Below, in pieces: positions 27,069 through 37,580 of a DNA stretch of 64,000 nt. The stretch is from Larimichthys crocea (Eukaryota > Chordata > Actinopteri > Sciaenidae): NCBI RefSeq assembly GCF_000972845.2, contig NC_040012.1, positions 12,274,930-12,338,929 of the forward strand. The letters run 5' to 3'. Below the pieces are notes generated by a model. That model did not search any database. It was not told the origin of the DNA and saw nothing but the letters and a program-made list of their open reading frames with translations. The first letter of the stretch is position 1, and every line of letters begins with the position of its first letter. The translations under genes were made by a program, and so were the position numbers.

Positions 27069-28487
27069 TCAGAACTTGCTGCAGTCATAAACGAAAGCTC
27101 CTGAAGTGCGATAGATGGATTGGCTCGGTGGGAATGACATCTGACAGCTGTTATTCCCATTCACCGGTGAATTATTCAAGCCAATTCTTTGGGATTCAAA
27201 CATCTCTCGGACTGAATGGAAGTTCTGCTGCTGTGCTGGGTACGTTGCGCCCAGATGGCCCAGGTCTCCGGCCTGATTGAGGTACCATGAGGTCAGCCTC
27301 CCTTGGTGGGGATGGTGGCCCTCCTGCCCAGAGTTTAGATTACCGTGGGTCAGGGAGGATGAGGTGGTAGTGACTGAGTAATCTGGCAACGTTTCGTCCA
27401 CGGTGGTGCTCGGTGCCAAGTGGCTAGATCTGTCCCCGGCGTACAAGCTCATGGCTTGCATGTTACAATGATAGGTTGCATTGGAGGTAGTGGAGATGGA
27501 GTTTTGGTTACAGGGTGAACTATAGACAGATGTCTGACTTGGAGAATAGTTTAAGGACAAAGACGGTGTTATACCTGTCCTGGTGGAGGCGGTGAGGCTG
27601 GAGGTGAGCTCAGTGGCCCCTTGTGGAGACCCCCGAAGGGAGGTCATGATGTTGTCTACGCTGAAGCCCTGCGTCGAGGCCTGGCCGTGGTGCTGGTGGT
27701 GCTCGGAGCTGTCCATGCCAATGGACCTATTGGAGGGGATGCTGTGAGGACTCCCGCTGGACATGCTGCTGCTGTCCGGGCTCTCGATTTTGGGCACGGT
27801 GCTCAAAGAGGGCGAGTCGGCCTGAGGCGGCGTGACTGTCCCGTTCTCAGTCTTAATATCCTGGATCCTCACAGGCTTGGAGCCCTGCACCGGCTGCTCC
27901 TGCTCCCGGCCTTGTTGCCTCGGCGGCACATCCTTCTGCAGCCGATCTTCTTTCTCTTTCAGCACGTCCTTCTTTTTGAACCGTCGTCTCCTTCTCAAGA
28001 AGCTCCCGTTTTCAAACATGTTGTAAGAGTCCGGGTCCAGGGTCCAGTAGCTGCCTTTACCGGGTTTTTTGTCATCACGGGGCACCTTGACAAAACACTC
28101 ATTCAGAGACAGATTGTGCCTGATGCTGTTCTGCCAGCCCTGCTTGTTGTCTCGATAAAATGGAAACCTTTCCATGATAAACTGGTAAATCCCATTCAGG
28201 GTCACCTTTTTGTCAGGCGAGTTTTGGATAGCCATGGTGATGAGCGCAATGTAACTATAAGGGGGTTTGACCATATCCTTGGGCTGAGGTTGGGGAGTGT
28301 ACGGTCCATACGCCCGGGCCATGCTGGCAGGGTATTGGTCATGAGCCGCATGAGAGTACATGTTCATAGGTGCTGGCATCCCGGTGTATCCCCCACCGGC
28401 AGCGGCCCTATAGTAGCTCGGGTCGCTGCTGATGTACGGCACGACGCCCAGTGAGTTGGGACTGGAGACGGAGTAACGAGCCTGCAT
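27069..28487 (-). CDS. foxc1: forkhead box protein C1 (single-exon gene)
   Basis: Encodes a 472-residue nuclear forkhead transcription factor. Residues about 72-170 form the forkhead (winged-helix) DNA-binding domain. It starts at [15 protein letters not shown], has recognition helix NSIRHNLS at 120-127, and ends in a basic run RRRRRFKKK that probably acts as a nuclear localisation signal. FSVDNIM at 275-281 is the eh1-like motif of the FoxC family. The N-terminus [20 protein letters not shown] and C-terminus [13 protein letters not shown] are hallmarks of FoxC1. The frame is open for 35 further codons upstream, but MQARYS is the conserved family start and has a purine at -3. The protein is shorter than human FOXC1 (about 553 residues) mainly because the alanine/glycine tracts are absent. 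By family knowledge it works in neural crest, anterior eye, somite and vascular development. It is the last gene of the cluster. Whether it is foxc1a or foxc1b is unresolved. Confidence 0.98.
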   Translation of the reverse strand: MQARYSVSSPNSLGVVPYISSDPSYYRAAAGGGYTGMPAPMNMYSHAAHDQYPASMARAYGPYTPQPQPKDMVKPPYSYIALITMAIQNSPDKKVTLNGIYQFIMERFPFYRDNKQGWQNSIRHNLSLNECFVKVPRDDKKPGKGSYWTLDPDSYNMFENGSFLRRRRRFKKKDVLKEKEDRLQKDVPPRQQGREQEQPVQGSKPVRIQDIKTENGTVTPPQADSPSLSTVPKIESPDSSSMSSGSPHSIPSNRSIGMDSSEHHQHHGQASTQGFSVDNIMTSLRGSPQGATELTSSLTASTRTGITPSLSLNYSPSQTSVYSSPCNQNSISTTSNATYHCNMQAMSLYAGDRSSHLAPSTTVDETLPDYSVTTTSSSLTHGNLNSGQEGHHPHQGRLTSWYLNQAGDLGHLGATYPAQQQNFHSVREMFESQRIGLNNSPVNGNNSCQMSFPPSQSIYRTSGAFVYDCSKF

Positions 28488-28589
28488 GTCTTCACTTGGA
28501 TCCGGCGAAAATAAAAGCTCCAAAATACGCAGACGGAGAGCTCCACTTCTCCCTCCTGTGAATGCCGAGGCGCTCAAATCACAGCTCCT

Positions 28590-28900
28590 CACTGCTCAGA
28601 TAAAAAGAAGAAGAAGAAAAAAAAGAGAGAGAAAAGTCTGAACAACAGTGCAAGCGTGCAGGATCTCAACAGTGTTTAAGCCGTCCCCATCTCTGTGTCT
28701 CTATGAAACGCACATTGAAAAAGTTCTGAACTTTGGACATCCGTCACCACATAGGACTTTTGCGCAGTTACTTTCCTCCTTTTTGCTGCCTGGAGCTCCT
28801 CCTCCAAAGTGCACGAGTTGTCCAATGGCAGTGCAGAGGGAGCAGAACGCGCTCGGCCACATTCAGGGCTTTTAGAAAAAGCTAGAGGAGGTGTCGGTAA
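28590..28900 (-). promoter_or_regulatory. foxc1: foxc1 5' region with inverted CCAAT
   Basis: This lies directly upstream of the foxc1 start codon. A CCAATGG at 28822-28828 on the plus strand reads CCATTGG (inverted CCAAT box) towards foxc1, about 335 nt before the ATG. A polypurine run (plus strand GAAGAAGAAG) lies at about 28605-28634. I see no TATAAA, unlike foxf2 and foxq1. The transcription start is not determined. Confidence 0.4.
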
Positions 28901-30515
28901 CTCCCAGCCCACTCCAGCCGGGACTTCAGACGTGACAGAGCAACTCAACATGTACACAATTAGACCATGGAGCGCGTATCCCCGCACACTTTGTTTGAAA
29001 AAGACATCCACTATCAGACCTGTGTCTGTGTTAACAAAACAAAAACAGACGAGTTATTACTGAAATTAAAAGTTTGATATCTACGCATTCATCTGGATAT
29101 TATAGCTTTAAATAAATGTGTTTTTTTTAAAGATCAAAACAAAACAAAAATCAATTTACGCATGCAAATTTATGTTTGGCATACTTTCCAATATGTAGTT
29201 TATTCACGACATTGTATTTCAGCTTTTATTATTTTTTTAATTGAAAAAAGATACAAACACCAATAAACCAAATGGCGTCGTTTACGTGCAGTTTAAACGT
29301 CTTTAAAGGTGAATTTTATTAGTTAAAAGAGTCAACACCAGCAGCAGATCACTGGGAGATCAAAGCAGAGGCAGAGCCCCGCAGTGGGCGGTTAAAGTGA
29401 GATCTCATTACAGCGGGAATTAAAGACAGTTTGGGCCCAAAAGGTGTGAGAGTTTATTCAAGAAAAGGATTTCAAGAGCGAAGGAACCAAACGGGGATGA
29501 CCGTGACACCTAACATTTAAATATCTGTTGTGTTGTGTGATGTTAGAGGCCTTTTGAGAATTTGTTGCCACTGCGACCGAATAAACACAAGCAGGAATAT
29601 GACACTGATTCACTCCTTCATTCATCTGTATATTTAAAAAAAGGGGGGGCCACTGGAGAGTTTATGAGGCGTTTTAAAAGAAACTGTGGAATTTTATGCC
29701 ATGTAATTATTTTTAAGGCTGATGTTTTTAAATAAAATATTTTCACCAGAGATAGAGGTTGAATAACCCGACCCTGGATGCCTCCGTAAGGCCCTGCTGT
29801 CAAAGGCGACTGTGCATGAAATTGTAAGTGGTCACTGTGAGGCAAAGTTACAGTCCCAATATCGATGTAATCCTCCGCAGGTCGTCTTAATTAAATGTCC
29901 GTGCAGTGGCCTGGTGCTCCGCCGGTTTCTCCTTACATGGACCCGGGTATGAACTTTTTCCACCGCCGTGGGCTGTTTACACAGTTCACGACTGGTTTCT
30001 TTACTGGATACCATGGCCTGCCCACCCAGTCCTCCTTAACTCTTTATTATTTAAGGTATCCACGATTGAAGTAAAGTGAAAAAAAAAAAAAAAAAGACTG
30101 GGTGTCAACATAATAAACAAAACAACAGGTGACATTTTTTTATAGGTGTTTGATTAATTTTAATTATCAAAACAATCACAGTATAATGAGGACAGAATTA
30201 TTGTTAAAACAAATGTTATGGTTTCATGGTGACACTTATAGGATTATTCTTATATTATTATATCTACGATTGAATTGGATTTATTGTCATTATATGTTTT
30301 TTTGTGCATTTTTACCACATAATCTTCCCACATTTTTCATTGCAAAGTTTTCGTATTAGACCAACGACTGAGATCATAGCACATCATTTGACAAAGGGAA
30401 CATAAATATATATATAATAACTTAGATGCATTTAAATAAAACAATGCAGTATGCTGCTTACTAAATCAGATTTAAATTAGCAAATGAGGTGATGTTGACA
30501 TAAAAACTATTCAAA
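28901..30515. other. non-coding DNA upstream of foxc1
   Basis: No exon is recognised. The first part is moderately CpG-rich (28900-29020 and 29340-29400). A 21-bp A-run lies near 30077-30095. This is the most likely place for proximal foxc1 control elements, but no single block stands out. Confidence 0.45.

Positions 30516-30584
<69 letters not shown>
30516..30584. repeat. (GATA)n microsatellite
   Basis: About 17 GATA units (69 bp) on the plus strand, followed by GACAGAGAGA. Confidence 0.99.
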
Positions 30585-30828
30585 GACAGAGAGACTATAG
30601 ATATGACTGTGGCTCCCTCTAGTGTTCAGTGAATCAGCTTTGATTTGTGTAACTTTATTGGAGTTATTTAACCCCCCGTGAAATAGAAGTCATTCATTGT
30701 ACGAACAGAAAAGGACTGCTTTTAACAAACAATGCAACTTTTTTATTGATGTTTTCTTTTTTTTGAAAATTGTACATGATCGATGCTATTGAGATTAATG
30801 TTAACTAATTAACATCTATCACTTAGAT

Positions 30829-30830
<2 letters not shown>

Positions 30831-30882
<52 letters not shown>
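30831..30882. repeat. (TG)n microsatellite
   Basis: A TG run of about 50 bp ending in TTTGT. Confidence 0.99.
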
Positions 30883-30941
30883 TACTAAACTAGGATCTCC
30901 TAGCAGGCAGGCAAAGCTGTTGCAGAATATTAATATGACTC

Positions 30942-30957
30942 TACTTCCACCTCGTGG
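30942..30957 (-). promoter_or_regulatory. candidate CTCF-like site
   Basis: The minus strand reads CCACGAGGTGGAAGTA. It agrees with 14 of 16 positions of the CTCF consensus CCASYAGRKGGCRSTR, missing at positions 5 and 12. A weaker match (13 of 16, minus strand ACACTAGAGGGAGCCA) lies at 30610-30625. One or two matches of this quality are expected by chance in 64 kb. Confidence 0.25.
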
Positions 30958-32099
30958 CATGTTTTGGTATAGTCTGAAATCAGACCTTGAGATGCACTAG
31001 TCCAAACGCTATGAGGCCAATATAGCCTACATAGATAGATAGACGTCTCATATGGGCATGGTGTCACTATTCTTTGAGCTTATGTGCTTTAATATGTTTT
31101 CATTTAATGTTTCCTTATATGCCACCAACATGCCAGGGACTGCAGATGAAAAATATCTGGAACATTTACATGAAGGACTTCAGTGCTCATGTTAATTAAT
31201 GACCATTGTCCCTATTTAGATGAAATAAACATAAACCCCCAAAACATTCAGCCTGTCATTGTTAATATTCTTACTTTTTTAACCAAGTATTGTAAAATAT
31301 GGTTTAAACCAAATCCAAGATACACTTGAGGTACCAGAATAGAAAGTACTCATTATGCAGAATGGATCATTTCAGAATATTCCCAGTCCAAACACAGTGA
31401 CAAGGACTGAAGAGGAACAAAGTAATCAATTAATAAATGAACAGATAAAAAATATATATTATTATATAGAATGTGATATTAAGGGTTGCTACCTGACAAT
31501 ACATTTCTCAACTGAACCTCTAAGGTTAAGTTTATAAAAAAAAGAATCATGTCTCACAACCAGGAAGACGCTGGAGAGACGGTAAGCTGATCTTTATGAC
31601 AGCAAAAACCTCTTTCATGCAAGGAGAGTTCCCTGACACGCACACTTAGGATGTTGGATTATGGATCCATAATGGATGTTGGACTGACTGGATGATATCA
31701 TCATTATTGATGCATTCATGTGTGCATCACTTTAATGTTGGAGCTGGTTTATAAATCAATAAAGTCTCATCTTATTTTGACCTATAGTCAATAATATAGT
31801 AATATATCACTATTCATTTGTTGATTGTATTTTCTGTTATTTATCTGGATCTGTGAACTGACTAAAGCTATCAAATAAATGTAGTGGAGTAAAAAAACAC
31901 TTGCCTGAAATGGAGTAGAAATATGAAGTAGAAAATGGAAATACTCAAATACAAAGTATTTGAAATTTAGTGCAATGATGTACAGAATTACTTTCCACCA
32001 CTGGATAACGTGATGCATGCATTGCACCCTTTAGCTTCAAGCTGATATGTGTCTTGTTGTTGTTCAGACTTTTATGTTTGTAAAACTGAACCCTTTGTC

Positions 32100-32180
32100 T
32101 GATGATGATGATGATAGGGGCTTTATTTTGTCATTGTAGCAGTACAAGTACAGTACAACGAAATTGCAATTGTTTAAGGC
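32100..32180. repeat. fish interspersed repeat remnant
   Basis: After a GATGATGATGAT stretch, the segments CTTTATTTTGTCATTGTA and GTACAACGAAATTG match my recall of a repeat end common in fish genomes. Family and borders are uncertain. Confidence 0.45.
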
Positions 32181-33722
32181 ACTTAAGCTGCTGAAACTGT
32201 GTTTCATACATGGTCTCATATTCTAATTATGTTTAAAAAATAGTGATCGTAGTGTGCAGAATCACATATTTTATTTGGTAAAACAAATATTTCAGCTCTG
32301 ATCCAATATGTGGCAAGGTGAACGGTCCTTGGCCTGGCCCCATCTGATCCCTGTATCGTTCTTTTCAGTGACATCTTAAACTAATGACCCAAACAGGCCA
32401 TGTATTGCATGTGCTTATATAATTTACACTTACATTGTAATCCTCTGCTTCCTCCTCTTGGTCATAGGCACCAAGACAGAAATAAAGTTGATGATACAAC
32501 AGTATTTGTTAAATACACTAATCCTTTGGTTCTGAGGCAGAAATCTAGAAACACTGCCTCCTCTGGGTCACACAAGAGCATTGTCATTAAAATATCTTAG
32601 TTGAATTCTAAAGCAAAACAAAAACATACATTTTCCACATTAAAAAAAGAGGATCTGTCAATCTGTAGTGAAACCCTGTCAGGTCAGGAGCACTATCAGG
32701 GATTTTAGTGGCACATCAGCTCTCACACAGATTCAAATGGTAAACAAACTAATGATTAAAGGAAAAAAAGATTGTAAATTTGAAGACATTTTTAGACTTT
32801 TTAAGGACCAGCAGCCAGTTTGGCCAGAGGAATTACTAACTCACTGAAGAGGTGTTACAATGCTTTGTGACGTGACATGTTTCAGTGACTTATGGCTGAA
32901 AAGAAGATGCAATACAGAAATGTTAATTTAATGGGTTGATCAAAATGACTTCCTCAGCAACATATCACAAACATGCAGCAGGTTAAAAACTCTAAAAGTT
33001 GACTGAAATGTTTAAATATTTGTTAGAAAATGTATTTATTTATAGTCTGTGTAGCAAAAAATGTGCAAACTACTGCTTCTGTATCAATATCTTAATTTTG
33101 ATTAGTTAATTTGTGGTATATATTTTTGATATATCCTGTACCGGACCACAGATATCCCCATTCCTCTTCAGCACCATGGACAGCAGAGGCATTAATAAGC
33201 TTTTAATGTAACCGGCATACTGCTCACACTGAGTTTATCTGTGTAGCAACAGTTTCTATTGTCACTGACATTATTAGTTTACATTCTGTAAACATGCAGC
33301 TCTATAATACAGGGCCCATTTCTACATGACCTCTCAGTCCTGGACTTATTCATAGAATGAAAATATTATGGACTCAGCACAGACCGCTGTGTGTGTGATG
33401 TTTTATGTTTTATGTTTTATGTGTGTGTTTAAGGCACAGCATTAGGGTTTTAAATCAGTAGCCTTTTATTTTGGTGGGATAGATTTGATTAGGAAGCCTA
33501 AATGGAAACAGAAACCTTTTGTCACTATACTAACCCATGACTCTATGAAGAGTCAGAACTGAATTCATCAAGTAAATTTGTTGAGTTGTATCTTAGGTAA
33601 CTTAACAGTATGGGTCCACATCAGAGGGAAATTTACATTTCACTCCAATGCATGGATTTAAAGATGTAAATATGGATCAGCGTCTTCTGATTTGGTAATT
33701 TGAGCCCTTTGACTTTGAATCA

Positions 33723-33738
33723 CCACGAGGTGGCGGTG
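33723..33738 (+). promoter_or_regulatory. strong CTCF-like motif between foxc1 and foxf2
   Basis: CCACGAGGTGGCGGTG agrees with 15 of 16 positions of the CTCF consensus CCASYAGRKGGCRSTR; only position 5 differs. A match this good is expected roughly 0.1 times by chance in a window of this size. It lies about 0.65 kb beyond the proposed foxf2 3' end, between foxf2 and foxc1. Binding is inferred. Confidence 0.45.
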
Positions 33739-34377
33739 CAGTCACGTGAAAAACGACTTTAGAGTTCCTTTAAATGCGGCTTTTGTCTTCTTGGTTTTGC
33801 TTTAGTGATTGATCTAATGACAATCAATACAGTACAGTAATATATGTTTCATATATCATTTCATATTTCAAATGACACTTAAAGCGTTCTCATCGCCTGA
33901 ACAGACTCAAAGAAGCATTACTTTCTTTTAAAGCGTTTTAACAAATGCGTGTAAGTGATGTTAAATGTTAAACTGATGAGTTCAGTGCATCAGATGCCCA
34001 CTATGAAAATAACATGATGTTTATTAAATAAAGCACTGATAAAACCGAATTCTGTAATGGGGCTCAGTGCGATGATATATGGGACCTGTTAATGTTATAA
34101 AACAGGAATCCTGAACCTTAAAGGACATTATTCATGTATTATTTATTATTTTGTTGCGAATTAAAGAAGTGATCATTCTTTTTGAAGGGTCAGGAATAAA
34201 CGGAAATAGTGGAAGCCAGAGAAATTAATATTTTTCATATTTAATAAGATTTGAGCTCATTTGGGTGATATAATAATTCCATAGCCTAATAATGATGGTA
34301 ATAATAATGTCCTTGCAGCACAAGGAAAGAAAGATATGTAATAAACAATAAAAACTTTGACTTTTTCACGGGAAATA

Positions 34378-34383
34378 TTTATT
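34378..34383 (-). terminator. foxf2: foxf2 polyadenylation signal (AATAAA)
   Basis: Minus-strand AATAAA about 270 nt after the foxf2 stop codon. It would give a short 3' untranslated region. Chosen by position and motif only. Confidence 0.45.
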
Positions 34384-34649
34384 ATTATAGACATAAAACA
34401 CTTTCAAATTATCCCTTGAAAATCTTTTTAATGGTTTTCTGCAGGAAATCAAGCGACAACTTCAGCAACTTCGGAAAAACCAACTCAAGTGAAGGAATAT
34501 GATAAATTCAGGTACGTGTACATTATGAAATGTTGCAGTAAAAATGTTGATATTGCTTAGTTCACCGAGGATACACGAGCAAAAAGTCACCAAAGACTGT
34601 TGAAATGACTCCACCTGAGGAAAGTTCAGCTCTGTCTTTGGTGTTTTTG

Positions 34650-34822
34650 TCACATGACACACGGCTTCACGTCCTGATAGACGCTCTGGTGATGGTGATG
34701 GAGCTGATGATAGTAAGATCCTCCGGTGCTGGGATGAAGAGAAGAGATTCCGTTTAGATTCAAAACGAGGTCCTTCCTGTCACACACAGGAGCTGAGTGG
34801 CCGGAATATCGAGACAGTCCCA
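34650..34822 (-). CDS. foxf2: foxf2 exon 2 (C-terminal coding exon)
   Basis: A 173-nt coding exon. The acceptor is TTCACAG just before 34822. The donor is TCAG/GTACC at 36489/36488. The intron is in phase 1: the last G of exon 1 plus TG of exon 2 makes a valine codon. The exon encodes a tail with [19 protein letters not shown], a histidine-rich run (HQLHHHHQ) and the terminal KPCVM typical of FoxF proteins. It is too short and too far from exon 1 to be noticed as a gene by itself. Confidence 0.95.
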
Positions 34823-37446
34823 CTGTGAACACACACGACAAATCTGGTCACATCTTTAGCTGGGTTTTTTTTAGGTTAATGCTAGATAATAAAAAGTAAG
34901 CATATGCATTTTCATTTATATGTGCTATACACTGTGAGAATGTCAAACCATGACAATAAAAGACCGTAAAATATGCTATGAAGTATGACTGTTTTCCTGT
35001 TTACAGTAAACACAGTCAAATTGCAAAAACCTTTATTTATACACCATTTTAAAGGTACTTATACAGAAGGAAGTAGTATTTTATACCAGAGACTGATAAT
35101 TGTACAGTAAAACACTGTAATATTTAATAGCATAGTTGACGGCCTTTGCTGTCATGGTTTGGCAGTTTTTCATCGTAAAATCTACATTTCAAAATATGGA
35201 TTAAAACATTAGAACATTAAATGTGAAATTGTTGTAATATTACAAAAAGTCTTTAAAGAAATCTTATTTATTACAGTAAAATTCTTTTTTTTACAGTGTA
35301 GGAAAGGTTTTCTTTGTGGCTCTAGTTTCAAAATTGAAGTTAATGTTTTTTTTTTATCAATGCTTTAGGCTCATTTCCTAATGTTTCATAGATCAGTTAT
35401 AAGCAGTTATTATATCAATATATTTGCAGGTTGTTAAATCATTTTTATTTGGTAATCCTGCAGTTATAAACGTTAGTAATCCATTAATAGATTATTATTA
35501 TTAGTTATCTTCTAATAAACCATCATGCTGCAGGTATAAATGTTAGTAAATATGAATAAAGGTTTTGACTTTATTTGATTGTTGCTTTTTTTGTTTGTTT
35601 TTTGTGTTTGTTTTGTTACGATGCTCCTTCAAGTCTGCAGCTGTAAATGTTAATAAACTTCATGTAGATTTAGGTGTAGATGCACCTCAATTCTGCAGCC
35701 CTAAATGTTTTCTCATTAGTAGCTTGTGATCCACATATTAAACAAATATTTTACTAACCATCAACAAAGTTATACAACACCCACTGACTTATTATGATGT
35801 TGTACCAGTTTGTTTTGTTATGCGAATTAAAAGTCAATGAAAAACAAAATAACAGCATTCTGCTGTAAATAGTGATTACTGTTCTCCTGTAGCTCATGTT
35901 AAAGGCCTTTATGAAGTTGCACTGACATAATAATAAATAAAAAAACAATAGAAAATATCTGTGTGCTATTTTCGTTACTTCTTTACATGTTATTGTGCAC
36001 TGAGCCCAAATCTCTACACATTCTACAGCACAAAATACAAACAAATAGTAAGAAATTTAAACACTGAGTTGTGTTGGGCACGTAAAATTGTGCACATTTC
36101 ACACACATTTTTTTAAATGCATGATTAAAAACAAAGGTTTAAATTGGCGCAAATGTTACGTTCTGGTTAATTAATGCACATTATCTTAAGGTTTTACTTT
36201 TTTCGCTTTTTAATTGAGCCAATATTGATTTTTGAGTCAATAAATAAATAAAGGTTCGCTCAGGTTGGACAGTTGGTTCATTAATAGTCAAAAACGGATT
36301 CGGAAGTTAATTTTCTGTATAGATTACTCATCCACAGCAACTGGTTTAAATAAAAAATAAAAAGAAGTCTTAATAAAATTGTGCTTTACGCAAAGAGCAG
36401 TGAACGCATCACTCCAATTTATTGTTAACCATGAGTTCTTATGGTGCAAACAGGAATCAGAAGAATATCTCATGCATATTGCTGGTACCTGAAATCTCAG
36501 AAGAATCTCGTGCATTATGGTGCAGATAGCCTTGATCCAGAGAGTAAGAGGACATCCCCGTGTGCAAAGCAGAAGAAGTGGGACTGCTTGATGCCAGCGA
36601 CTGCTGTTTGATGTATGAAGACACACCGGGTGAATTCCAGTGTGAGGCTGCATTTGCATAAGGAGACTGACAGTCCAAAGTGCCTACCATCGCAGGGGGG
36701 GACTGCAGGGGGCTGTTGCTGCTGTCCGGGCAATAGTCCACATTAGAGGCCACCTGACATGCGGCCATGTAGGATGAGCCGGAGCCTGATGACATATGTG
36801 GGACGTGATGTCCACCTCCGAGGCCCTCAAAGCCACCTGGAACTGTATTACCCATGAAGTCTATGTTGTAGCTGTTATGACACGCCAATGAGCCTGAAGG
36901 TGATTGAAAATCAAAGTTTTGCGGCAGCATGGAACCGAACCCGATACCATTCATCATCCTGTACATTGGTTTCAGAGCTTGGCATTTCCTACGGAACCCC
37001 CGAGGTCTACGACGAAAGGAGCCCTCCTCGAACATGAACTCACTACTCGGGTCGATGGTCCAGTAGTGTCCCTTACCAGGTCTACCGAGACCCTTGGGCA
37101 GCTTTATAAAACACTCGTTCAGAGACAGGTTGTGTCTGACGGAGTTTTTCCATCCTTGGTATGATCCCCTGAAGAAAGGGAAGCGGGCCTGCAGGAACTG
37201 ATAGATTTCACTCAAAGTGAGACGTTTGCTCGGGGAACTTTGAATTGCCATCACAATCAGGGCGATATATGAATAGGGAGGCTTTTCAGGGCGCCTCAAG
37301 CCAGAGCTTCCCTTTTTCCATTTGGTTGGCGCGTTCTGCGCGCTCTCCATCACTGGCTGTGCGCTCAGCAGACCTGCATTCAGAGCTGGACTGGTGCGCA
37401 GAGGATTTGGTGGATCCAAATGTTGCTTAGAGCTCTCGGTCGTCAT
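34650..37446 (-). CDS. foxf2: forkhead box protein F2 (two exons: 37446-36489 and 34822-34650)
   Basis: Joining the two exons gives a 376-residue nuclear forkhead transcription factor. Exon 1 supplies 319 codons plus one base, and exon 2 the rest. The forkhead domain covers about residues 54-150. It starts at [16 protein letters not shown], has recognition helix NSVRHNLS at 101-108, and ends in [10 protein letters not shown]. The flank [12 protein letters not shown] after the domain and the C-terminus QDVKPCVM identify the FoxF family. The position beside foxq1 and foxc1 identifies FoxF2 rather than FoxF1. The start MTTESS is the family's usual start and has A at -3. Exon 1 read on without splicing gives ten unrelated residues and a stop, so the exon 2 join is needed. 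FoxF2 works in mesenchyme, palate, gut wall and brain mural cells. It is shorter than human FOXF2 (about 444 residues). Whether it is foxf2a or foxf2b is unresolved. Confidence 0.97.
34928..35300. mobile_element. MITE-like inverted-repeat element in foxf2 intron
   Basis: The element begins TACACTGT (34928-34935) and ends with its exact complement ACAGTGTA (35293-35300). If the ends are CACTGT and ACAGTG, the flanking TA on each side would be a target duplication. Internally it repeats CAGTAAA, CCGTAAAATA and TACAGTAAA, a style I recall from non-autonomous DNA transposons of fish. It has no coding capacity. The superfamily is not determined. Confidence 0.5.
35458..35715. repeat. four spaced copies of a CTGCAG-TAAATGTTA motif
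   Basis: Copies start at 35458, 35528, 35635 and 35693. Each begins CTGCAG, followed after three or four bases by TAAACGTTAGTAA, TAAATGTTAGTAA, TAAATGTTAATAA or TAAATGTTTTC. Spacing is uneven (70, 107 and 58 bp), so this is a diverged array rather than a clean satellite. Confidence 0.6.
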
Positions 37447-37570
37447 GGTTGCGCCTCTGTTTGGTTCCGCTCACTGTGGGGGAAACTAACCTTTCCTTTA
37501 TTTCAAATGCTATTCAAGGTTCCCTAATGCGATGATTAAAATGTCAGAGTCCCTTTGCGATGCGCTGCGC

Positions 37571-37580
37571 GTTTATAGCC
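37571..37580 (-). promoter_or_regulatory. foxf2: foxf2 TATA box (GGCTATAAAC)
   Basis: The minus strand reads GGCTATAAAC with TATAAA at 37577-37572, 126 nt before the start codon. Transcription would start near 37545, giving a leader of about 100 nt. The same ten bases occur at the matching place in foxq1. Confidence 0.65.

Larger units (their letters stand above)
30883..34377. other. foxc1-foxf2 intergenic DNA
   Basis: No exon is recognised. It contains a fish repeat remnant at about 32100-32180, three TTTTATG units at 33401-33421, and CTCF-like motifs near 30.9 and 33.7 kb that are listed separately. Otherwise it is AT-rich. Confidence 0.5.
34823..36488 (-). other. foxf2: foxf2 intron (1666 bp)
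   Basis: The intron begins GTACC and ends TTCACAG. It holds a TACACTGT-ended inverted-repeat element (34928-35300) and four spaced copies of a CTGCAG-TAAATGTTA motif (35458-35715). The rest is AT-rich. The intron position near the C-terminus is the usual one for FoxF genes. Confidence 0.9.

Noticed and set aside
27621..28454. Long open frame (277 residues) on the plus strand across foxc1
   Set aside because: It is the antisense shadow of the foxc1 coding sequence. Its translation resembles no protein and it depends on foxc1 codon usage.
28488..28592. Upstream in-frame extension of foxc1 by 35 codons
   Set aside because: The extension does not match FoxC1 proteins, while the internal start [12 protein letters not shown] is the conserved family start with a good context.
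28676..29011. Open frame of 111 residues on the minus strand upstream of foxc1
   Set aside because: It lies over the expected promoter and leader, resembles no known protein, and has no splice support.
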